Positions 10,410 to 19,829 of a DNA stretch of 25,708 nucleotides are shown here, one piece after another. The stretch is from Paulinella micropora (lineage: Eukaryota; Cercozoa; Imbricatea; Euglyphida), in the NCBI GenBank assembly GCA_009731375.1, contig BJOX01000085.1, positions 538,881 to 564,588 of the forward strand, in the 5' to 3' direction. The notes below the pieces were generated by a model. That model saw only the letters and a program-made list of their open reading frames with translations. It was not told the origin of the DNA and did no database searches. The stretch's first letter is position 1. Every line of letters starts with the position of its first letter. The position numbers and the translations under genes are program-made.

Positions 10410-11695
10410 TCACGGATAGCATTTCTGTATAGAATCACTGTACTTGCCGTTCGGTTCGTAACATAACCCATCTTTCACAGTTAGGTCTTTCAATCCATTG
10501 GACAGCACAAACATCAAACGCTTTAATTCTGTCTTTTGGGGTCTCGGGTGTCCTTCACTGTGTCTCATCTGACAATCCCAAATCGCTCTCTCTTTCTTGA
10601 CTGACTCCTCTGATGCTGCTTTCAAACGTGCTTCTCTCACTGACTCTCTTGCTATGGGCGTAGTACCCGCAGCATGCGACAAAAACACGTCATTTATCGC
10701 CCAACATACGTCTGTCAGTAGGTTGTCTGTCTCAGCTACCCTCACTCCATTCTCTCTTTTCACCTTCACAACATCACCTGTCTCCTCATCCATGATGCAC
10801 GTATGCAATGACTCAGCTAGCTTCTTTATATCCTCAAAGCTAATCACTTTGCCACTGTGTCCCCTCTTTTTACTGCTCCCCTCCGTAGTTGTGCTTTGTT
10901 GACGCGTGGAGTTGTGCAAGTTGTGCTTTGGAGTGGGTGTTGTTTGTGTCTCCTGTCTATGCAACCTCTTGCTCATACTGCCTGCCACCTATGCTCCCAC
11001 TTTCTCCATATTTCACACCACACCGCTTCCCCTTTAAGTTCTTCCCTACATATTGGACTGTGTTTCGTTTGGGATTGGGTGTCTGTTTGGTGGGGGTGAT
11101 TGTTTGTGGTGTCTTGTGTTTGTTTGTCTCTTTCGTTTGAAGGAGAGATTGTGGTGTCGGTTTCGGTTTCGTCGGTTTCTCCTTTTTAGAGGGTTGCGAG
11201 GAATGTTCTCGCACGAGACTCTCGTGCTGTGGAGGGGGTCGGTTGGGAGGGGTTGTTGACGGGGTTGAGGCGTTGTTCACTAGTGAGAGTGAATGGTGAG
11301 GGGTTGGATGGGGGAATGCCTCCGAGCGAGTAGCGAGTCTGTGAGCTGCTTGACATTCTAACCCCCTCACGGACTCTTTCGGGTTGTTCAGTGTCGTTCT
11401 CTTTTTGCTCCCCTGTTTCACTATCCTCCCCTTCCGTTTCCTCTCCTCTTTGGGCTGTGTTGCCCTCTTCTTGTTCTTCCTCTGCCTCCATGACAATCAG
11501 TTCATAATCCTCCTCCTCTGAACTGTCGTCTTGTTCTGTGTTGTTGTTTTCCCCCTCTCCTCCTTCGTTTTCCTCACCCTTTTCACCTTTATCCTTTTTT
11601 TTTTCGAAACTTACTACCTTTGCTTTGGGTTTCTCTCTTGGGAGGGGCAGTGTTGTGGGGTTTATGGGTGCGACGAGAGCTGTTAGACTTAGCAA
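10410..11695 (-). pseudogene. Long charged spacer between gag knuckle and protease
   Basis: About 1.3 kb between the CCHC knuckle and the protease. It has an acidic Glu-rich half (11600-11400), a Pro/Thr/Lys-rich half (11250-11000) and then a more globular stretch at about 10920-10410 (FEDIKKLAESLHTCIMDEET, LTDVCWAINDVF, KRLMFVLSNGL). I recognise no domain. Frames change at about 11496 and 10988. Most copia elements have a shorter connection here. Confidence 0.6.
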
Positions 11696-12916
11696 GCTTA
11701 GGGCAAAAGCGTTTAGTGTGTCCAGTCTCGCTGCAGTTATAACAAACTGCAGTGAGCCACCATTCCTTCCGTTCTGTCACTACCCCATCATGCTTGCCCC
11801 CGTACTCACCTTTGTGTTTGTATTTGCTCTTCCCACTCTTCCTTCCCTCCTCTTCTTCCTCTCCTGCTAGCAATAAAGCTGCTCCTTCTCCATCTGCTTT
11901 ACTACTACTCTTCCCTTTCTCATACTTCTTCTGTCTGTTGGTTGCCTCCCAAAGCACGTAAACCTCTCTAGCTGCCTCAACTATGTCGTTGTGCTTGGGT
12001 CGTATGGCTGGTGCCATGCGATAGTGATTAGCAAAGTATTTAGCACCATAGGCTGGGTGCGTACTCAGCTTCTCTAGCAACCGGTTTGTTGATTCGTCTT
12101 CTTCGAACCTCTCCTCTTAGCTTTTCAAGCCATTCTTTCTTCAGTAGATATCTAGTGAGCCAGGCGTCTACGTCTTCGTTCTTTCTAGGAGCTCTTAGGC
12201 TCTCTCTGAACTTCTTTTCCTCCAAATATCTTGCTGCTCCGCAAATTTGTCAGTATTTTTTCTTGACTATGCCGACTTTATCGAACGGATCTTGAGCATT
12301 ACGGCTTCTGAGGTATGCGACAACCTTATAGTTAGAGAATGCAGTGGTGATGAGTAGCTGAAATAATTTACATCGCTGTAAATATTTTTGCTCCCTCTTG
12401 TATGCTCTCGACGTCCGACACTGTATATGCTTTTCACTGCTCTCGTTTGTGCTCGTCTCGCTCTTCTCTTCGCTTTTTCCTCCCAAGCTACCTGCTCATT
12501 ACTCCATTTCGCATAGTCTTTCGGCTTCTCTAGTGTTTTCTTCTTTGGGTCTGATCTTGTGCGTGATGATGTTGATGAAAATGAAGCGTCTTTCTCTTTG
12601 TCTTCTTCCTCACTTTGTTCACTCACGTCTGGCGAATCTTCTTCTGTCGGTTCTCTTGATTCATCCGCTTCCTCTGCTGCTCTCATACGACTTACTTGCA
12701 AGAATCCCATCAGTATTTTCCTTTAGCAGCTACCTCATCGAGAAATGCGTCTTTAACCATGTCCCCGAGAATTATAATAATACCGTAAGCATATTTTTCT
12801 AGCTGATAGTAAAATCCTTGAAGATGTTCGGTTACACCGTCATAGATGGGTGTGTGAGGTAAAAAATGTTTCCAGTTTGCGTATTGCTGGGACAAACCAT
12901 TTTCCCAAGGGCTCAT
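11589..12916 (-). pseudogene. gag: copia gag (capsid and CCHC nucleocapsid), frameshifted
   Basis: Successive minus-strand frames run 12916-12710 (MSPWENGL…), 12710-12350, 12350-12250, 12225-12050 and 12080-11589. The last ends in a CCHC zinc knuckle, CYNCSETGHTKRFC (11744-11703), spacing C-x2-C-x4-H-x4-C, followed by a basic tail. The first ATG (12916) lies inside the primer-binding site. The first two ORFs overlap as TGATG at 12708-12712. That could be a simple frameshift or stop-start coupling. A Glu/Asp/Ser-rich stretch and a Lys/Arg-rich stretch interrupt the capsid part. Confidence 0.85.
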
Positions 12917-12921
12917 GACCA
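12905..12921 (-). other. Primer-binding site, half-tRNA type
   Basis: Directly after the 5' LTR the minus strand reads GGTCATGAGCCCT. Its complement, AGGGCTCATGACC, matches the anticodon arm of eukaryotic initiator tRNA-Met (AGGGCTCATAACC in yeast) at 12 of 13 positions. Copia-type elements are known to prime from an internal tRNA-iMet fragment rather than the 3' CCA end. Confidence 0.65.
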
Positions 12922-13268
12922 ATGATTAGATATAAACCGGTCACTCACGGACCTTACCCTACCTTTCACTTGCGGTTTGCTGGGAGACTTCGTTAAAAGC
13001 CAGGTTGCTCACAGCCACTTTAATCCGAAGACATAAACGCAGAACTGAAGTCAGCGGCAAGAGAGCTAACTAGTCTAAATGCGTGACTAGAAGTAACTGA
13101 CGCTCAATATGGTCCGGTGCACAATGGTAAAAGCGTAACGTGCCAGTGCACAATTGACTTGGATTTCACATTACCGTTACTACTAATTATGACTTAGCAA
13201 AATGTTACCGCACATATGAATCAATCATAATTACGGCTTAAACAGTACTCGAAGTTACCTGTCCAACG
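12920..13268 (-). repeat. 5' LTR of the copia element
   Basis: 349 bp, a direct repeat of 5115-5475. The minus strand starts CGTTGGACAGG (or TGGACAGG if canonical TG ends are assumed) and ends CTAATCATTG/…TAATCA. The promoter would lie here, but no clear TATA box can be assigned. Confidence 0.92.
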
Positions 13269-13334
13269 AGGGTTCTTGGCGGTGAAGCCAAGTATCCGGT
13301 CACAGTCACGGTATTAAGTATTAATAAAGAGATA

Positions 13335-13888
13335 ATGTAATGTAATGTGTAATGTAATGTAATCTGTAATGTAATGTAATGTAATGTGTAATGCAATGCT
13401 ATGCAATGCAATGCAATGCTATGCAATTCAATGCAATTCGCAGTGCAATGCGGAATGCAATGCGGAATGCAATGTGGTATGTAATGGTATGGTATGTAAA
13501 AATGGTATGGTATGTAATGGTATGGTATGGTATGTAATGGTATGTAATGGTATGGTAATGTATGTAATGTATGTAATACATACATACATACATACATACA
13601 TACATACATACATACATACATACATACATAGATACATACATACATATGTATGTATGTATGTATGTATGTATCTATGTATGTATGCATGTGTGTATGTGTG
13701 TATGTATGTAATATGTATGCATGAGGCCTCATGTATGTATGTATGTATGTATGTATATATGTATGTATGTATCCATGTATGTATGTAAGTACGCGTACAT
13801 ACGTACGTACGTTCCGTATGTATGTATGCATGTATGTATGCATGTATGTATGTATGTATGTATGTATGCATGTATGCATGTGTGTAAT

Positions 13889-13949
<61 letters not shown>
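13335..13949. repeat. TAATG/ATGCA/ATGGT, CATA-TATG and (TAA)n microsatellites
   Basis: Pentamer-type repeats 13335-13575, then (CATA)n 13576-13643 facing (TATG)n 13646-13880, an inverted arrangement, then (AAT)n 13889-13949. Confidence 0.93.
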
Positions 13950-14914
13950 GTCTGAATACAGAGACAATCTTTAATCAGTCATTGCCCTTTGCTGAAAGGA
14001 AGGAAAAGTGACACGTCACTACTCAAAACTGGAACTACACGTCACTACTCAAAACATGAATTTCCAGACAAATAACTTTCAGATGAATTACTTAATAAAG
14101 GTAATAGTAAGCATATACTAAAGTTCAGGACTGAAATTAAGTAATAGTGACAAAAAGGCAATTGATTGCATCCGTCTAGCTTAGGATAAAATTATTATTA
14201 TTACTACTACTTGACTAAACTGAATTAATAATTCTATGGGAATAACGGGCACAACCCGAAGTTGGGATCTCACAGTTCGTTCGCAGGCTCCATCAACCGC
14301 ATGATTTCCTCAGTTTTCATACCCTACGCCTGAGTGCGTGAAACAAATGTTACTATATCAATAATTTGCTAACAATGAAAACTAAATTAAGTTTGCACCA
14401 CATGCACGTAATAGCAGTGTGCGGGTACACATTATGAAATCTAGTGGTTAAAATTACCACCGACATTTACGTGGCACAACCATCCAACTTCGATCTCATC
14501 GTCTATGAATAACATGGCTCTGTGACAGTTACTACTGCGGACATGGCGAACCATGCAACTGTGATCGCATCGCTCTCCATCAATCGAAGTGACATCAGTG
14601 CTGAAGCCATCACTGGAAAGCTCAGAACAAGACCTTTGCAACCGTGTGCTTTGCATTTCCATATCTCAAATGGCTATTGAGAAAAATGAGTTCGAAATTG
14701 GGCTGTAGTGCCAGCTGAATGTCCAGTAATTTCCCATCGTCTATGAATAACATGGCGGTGTGTGACAGTGCTGAAGCCATCAGCGCTTGAACGCTCAGAA
14801 CAAGAGCGTTCCAAGCACGTGCTCAGCATTCTTCTATCTTAATATATCGATTGAGAACGATGAGATTGAAGCTAGCGAATGCCACCAATTCGCTTGAAAG
14901 TGTGCTTAGTACAC
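13950..14914. other. Region 3' of the JmjC gene with a diverged local duplication
   Basis: No gene recognised. CATCGTCTATGAATAACATGG occurs at 14497 and 14735, and the following 130-190 bp are related (GTGCTGAAGCCATCA…GCTCAGAACAAGA…ATTGAGAA). A second small repeat, CACGTCACTACTCAAAAC, occurs at 14012 and 14038. Part of 14700-14914 may be 3' UTR of the JmjC gene. Confidence 0.7.
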
Positions 14915-14965
14915 TTATTGGCCTTTCTTTTCCACCGCGGCGCCAACAGAATCGCACATGTTGAC
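14915..14965 (-). CDS. JmjC gene, terminal exon e14 with stop
   Basis: The acceptor CTACCTACCAG is followed by GTCAACATG and 17 codons ending CAA-TAA. The encoded [12 protein letters not shown] aligns with the usual strand after the distal His (HSV-VN-x-x-x-SVG-x-A-x-E). The protein ends shortly after the JmjC core. No AATAAA was seen immediately downstream. Confidence 0.83.
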   Translation of the reverse strand, partial: VNMCDSVGAAVEKKGQ

Positions 14966-15009
14966 CTGGTAGGTGGGTAGGTGGGTAGGTAGGTAGGTAG
15001 GTAGGTAGG

Positions 15010-15046
<37 letters not shown>

Positions 15047-15157
15047 TAGATAGATAGATCGATAGATAGATAGATAGATAGATGACCACGCTGTGAACAT
15101 AAGAGGTCGGCACGAAGATGATGTCGCCAGCTTCCTGGTAGCAGTGCAACGGCCTGC

Positions 15158-15208
<51 letters not shown>

Positions 15209-16328
15209 TAGAGAGATAGATAGATAGAGAGATAGATAGATAGAGAGATAGAGAGATAGATAGATAGATAGATGAGATATCGCAAAAGGAATGTAGTCCT
15301 TGCAAAGGAACGCAGTTTTCACATCAAACAGCAATTTGTGTACTGTGCATGTGTTCGGGATGGGAATCACGGGTAGACTGTGTTCTGGAAAAAAGAAGAG
15401 GAGGTAGGTCGTTGAAGAAAAAGGCAATCTAGGAATGCAGAGTGGGGAGGATAAAGAAGAAGAGAAAGAAAAGGAAGCCGTTAGTCCAAGTGTTTTGAGC
15501 ACCGTAAGCTTGCGCAAGCTAAAATGATGACATTGTATAAGGCCTAAGCCCCCGAAGGGACCTAGCCCGGGCTATGCAACACTGGACGGCTATGACGGAA
15601 TGCAGTCACCGATACGGACTAAAGGAAGATTAGTCCAATTTTTGACTGCACAGGAGCGATAAATCGCAAAAGAGCAACGAGCTACGCAGGACGATAGCTT
15701 GAAGCAAAGGGATTTGGATTGGAAAAACCCAAGGCGCGTAAACATCGATGAACAGAGAACGATACCATGCCGCGAGCCCCGCATTCGATTGATCGAAGGT
15801 GGCAGGTCCATCCGTTGTCCTCGATCTGAGACTTAAGCCCACTGTATCGGCTGGTCTTGTAGGCTCGTGCGTCAAGGATGTTTTCCTCGACCGGGCACGT
15901 GAGCTCGATCAATACACTTCTTGGCAGACAATGACCAGACAACAATATCGGGGCGGAGGTCAGTGACACAGATGTGGACAGGAAAGGCTTGCTCAAAACC
16001 AGTGTACTGGGTTTGGAGCTGCCAATCGTTTGTGGTGTCAAGCAGGGATGGACGATGACATGACTGCCCCTTAGGCTCCTGCTCGCCCTCTTTTACAAAC
16101 ATAGACTTTGATTCATTTTGGTCTGTAGGATAGCGTTTGTTATGGCTCTCGATGTGTTTTTGAAGGGGAGCTTCAATAGTGCAGAGCAGAGTCGTGACGC
16201 CAGGTATAACGGCCTTGTTTGAGGGCAACATGGCATCCGGAGAGGATGTAACATAAATGTGCTTGACCAGAACAGAGAGCACACTTGTTGGGAATGATTC
16301 CCCACAGACGTCGAAGGTCGGGGGTAAA

Positions 16329-16361
<33 letters not shown>

Positions 16362-16400
16362 GATAGGTAGAGATAGAGATAGATGGATAGATAGATAGAT

Positions 16401-16431
<31 letters not shown>

Positions 16432-16511
16432 TAGAGATAGAGATAGATAGATATGTCGATAGATGGATAGATAGATAGATAGATAGATAGATGTAATAGC
16501 ATCCTGGTAGC

Positions 16512-16553
<42 letters not shown>

Positions 16554-16571
16554 GAGAGATAGAGAGATAGC

Positions 16572-16619
<48 letters not shown>

Positions 16620-16620
16620 G

Positions 16621-16681
<61 letters not shown>

Positions 16682-16698
16682 TAGATAGATAGATAGAT

Positions 16699-16788
<90 letters not shown>

Positions 16789-16803
16789 AGAGAAAGAGAA
16801 AGA

Positions 16804-16837
<34 letters not shown>

Positions 16838-17231
16838 TAGAGAGAGAGACTTGGTCAGCGCATCAGCCGTTGTGTCAAGCACAGAGATGTCGCGAGGACC
16901 CGCCGACATCAGAGCGACCTGGACAGACATACATACATTCATACATACATATATATAGAAGTATATATATATAAATATATGTATAACATATATATATATA
17001 TATATACATATATATACATACATATATATGTATATATGTATATATGTATGTATGTCTGTATGCTTCAAATGGAAAATGGGCCAACAATAAATCACGTTTC
17101 TCCATGTATGTATCTATGTATGCATGTATGTATGTATGTATGTATGTATGTTAATATCTGAGATATGACAATGCTAGCACAACAGTGGAAATCTCTTGTC
17201 TGAAGCTTGTTGATGGCAATTCCATCATCGC

Positions 17232-17262
<31 letters not shown>

Positions 17263-17270
17263 CAGACAGG

Positions 17271-17313
<43 letters not shown>

Positions 17314-17314
17314 G

Positions 17315-17348
<34 letters not shown>

Positions 17349-18041
17349 CATAGGTAGGTAGGTAGGTAGGTAGGTAGGTAGGTAGGTAGGTAGATAGATA
17401 GATCGACAGGTAGTCTACTACTGACAGAGAAAGCTGACGTCCACGCTTGGCGTATGTATGTATGTAGATAGATAGATAGATATATAGATAGATAGATAGA
17501 TAGATAGATAGTCTACTGTCACGAGGACCGGCCAACATGAGAGCGACCTGTATGTATATCTGTCTATATGTATGTAGTTAAGTCTGCATGTCTGTCTATT
17601 TGTATGTATGTATAAAGATTTCGCAGGGGCCAGCCGACATGAGAGCGATCTGTATGTATGCATGTCTATAAATCCTGGGGCTCGGACATGAAAGAGACTT
17701 ATGCATATATGTTTGTATGTATGTATGTATGTGCGTATGTACGTATGCATATATGTATGTATGTTTGTATGTTTGTATAGTGAAAGCAACCTGCGCGGGA
17801 TAGAGCGTCCAATACTTCCTGCAACAAACATACATACATATACATACATACATACATACATACATACGTACATGTATACATGCACGCACACATGCATGGA
17901 TGCATGCATGCGTCCATGCATTCATGGATGCATGCATGGATGCATGCATTACATACATACATACATACATAGAACATAGGCAGACACACAGACAGACAGA
18001 GAGACAGACAGATAGATATATAGATAGAGAGAGAGAGAGAG

Positions 18042-18090
<49 letters not shown>

Positions 18091-19421
18091 CATACATACA
18101 TACATACGTACGAACGTACCTTCCCACGAGCAGCATGTTCCAGGCGGCGTTGTGGAAGTGCAGAGGGGAGCCGCTGCCGGCCGGGCCCATCATGAACTGC
18201 CTGTTGGCTTTGGGCGGGTTACCAAAACCTCATCACATCGCATCACATCACATCACATCATGACTGCCTGTTGGCTTCGTGCGAGTTACCGAAACCTGGT
18301 AGATCATGTCACGTGCCATTACATCACATAACATCGTATCATATCATGAACTGCCTGTTGGCTTTGTCCGGGTCGCCAAACATCACATCACATCACATCA
18401 CATCAGATTATGAACTGCCTGTTGGCCTTGTGCGGGGTTACCGAAACCTTGCACATCACATTACATCACATCACATCACATCACAGCACATTATATCACA
18501 CCACACCATACCTCACATCACATCATATCACACCATTAACTGCCTGTTGGCTTTGTGCGGGTTACCGAAACCTAGCGCATCATGCCACATCACGTCATAT
18601 CACATCACATCAGGACATAGCCTGTTCTTTGCGCGGATTACTAAAGCCTAGCGCATCACATCACATCACATCACATCATGAATTGCCTGTTGGCTTTCAT
18701 CTCGTTTTACCCCGCGGGCTACGGCTGTTCAAGGCATATTGCTTACTTATTTTATACAATATACATATTTATAATTTCTTACAAATATAAACACGTTCTA
18801 TTACATTCTGTTCTATTCTATAGTACATTCTCACCTGGTATCTACATCTATATCTATACCTATATCTATATCTATATCTACATCTATATCTATATCTACA
18901 TCTACATCTACATCTACATCTATATCTATATCTATATCCATGTATATATATATATATACATATATATCTATATCTATATCTATATCTACATCTATATCTA
19001 TATCTATATCTATATCTATCTGGTGGGCCGCGCAGTCCGCTATTTAATGCAGATTGCTTGGTATAGTGTATAATATATACATATTTATATCATGTCTTAC
19101 AAATGTAAACACATTCTATTCTATTCTGTTCTATTCTAAATCTACCTGGTGGGCTGCCCAGTCCACTATTCAACGCAGAGTGCTTGTTGCTCAGCACCTT
19201 TAAGTAAGTAGGTAAGCAAGTAAGTAAGTAAGTAAGTAAGTAAGTGAGTAAGTGAGTAAGTAAGTAAGTAAGTAAGTATTTAATGCAGATTGCTTGTTGC
19301 TCAGTACCTGTAAGTAAGTAGATAAGTAAGCAAGTAGGTAAGTAAGTAAGTAAGTAAATAAGTAAGTATTCGACGCAGATTGCTTCTTGCTCAGCACCTG
19401 AAGTAGGTGAGTAAGCAAGTA

Positions 19422-19457
<36 letters not shown>

Positions 19458-19509
19458 TTCAACGCAGATTGCTTCTTGCTCAGCACCTGAAGTAAGTAGG
19501 TGAGTAAGC

Positions 19510-19556
<47 letters not shown>

Positions 19557-19670
19557 TAAGTAACGCAGATTGCTTGTTGCAACACCTGTAAGTAAGTAGG
19601 TAGGTAAGTAAGTAAGTAACTAAGTAAGTATATGTAAGTAAGTAAGTATAAGTAAGTAAGTAAGTAAGTA

Positions 19671-19724
<54 letters not shown>

Positions 19725-19794
19725 GTAAGTAATTAAGTAAGTAAGTATTTAATGCAGATTGCTTGTTGCTCAGCACCTGTAAGTAAGTAGGTAG

Positions 19795-19829
<35 letters not shown>

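Larger units (their letters stand above)
5115..13268 (-). mobile_element. Decayed full-length Ty1/copia LTR retrotransposon
   Basis: About 8.15 kb, bounded by two direct repeats. The minus-strand order is LTR, primer-binding site, gag with CCHC knuckle, DSG-type protease, integrase, reverse transcriptase, RNase H, polypurine tract, LTR. Integrase before reverse transcriptase is diagnostic of Ty1/copia (Pseudoviridae type) rather than gypsy. The coding region is broken by many frameshifts and in-frame stops and one 10-N gap, so it is not autonomous. The two LTRs differ by roughly twenty substitutions and several indels by eye, which implies an old insertion. A candidate 5-bp target duplication AGGGT is at 5110-5114 and 13269-13273. 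Confidence 0.96.
15154..16850 (-). repeat. Large GATA/GA microsatellite intron (i12)
   Basis: Sense-strand (TC)n, (TATC)n and (TTTC)n tracts occupy 15161-15272 and 16326-16850. The middle (about 15600-16325) is a decayed non-LTR retrotransposon domain, and 15275-15600 is unassigned. The (TC)n tract at 15161-15206 directly precedes the e13 acceptor and would serve as its polypyrimidine tract. Confidence 0.85.
16927..18118. repeat. CATA/GTAT/GATA/GGTA microsatellite blocks of introns i10 and i11
   Basis: Alternating tetranucleotide tracts (TATA/CATA 16927-17060, TATG 17105-17153, GATA and GGTA 17232-17405, GTAT 17450-17780, CATA/CATG 17826-17975, GATA/CATA 17990-18110) surround e11. A nonrepetitive island at 17155-17235 has no recognised function. 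Confidence 0.9.

Noticed and set aside
12707-12713. TGATG overlap of the first two gag frames as programmed reinitiation
   Set aside because: The element has many other frame breaks, so a random frameshift is the simpler reading.
14441-14662. 73-codon minus-strand ORF
   Set aside because: No recognisable domain, no context, and it lies in a duplicated segment that does not preserve the frame.
13384-17920. ORFs rich in Tyr/Ile/His-Thr or IYLS
   Set aside because: By-products of CATA, GATA and TA microsatellites, with no domain.
18190-18716. CRISPR-like pattern of regularly repeated ~40-bp units with variable spacers
   Set aside because: Spacers are CATCA microsatellite, and the repeat is the intron-exon junction of a spliced gene in eukaryotic DNA.
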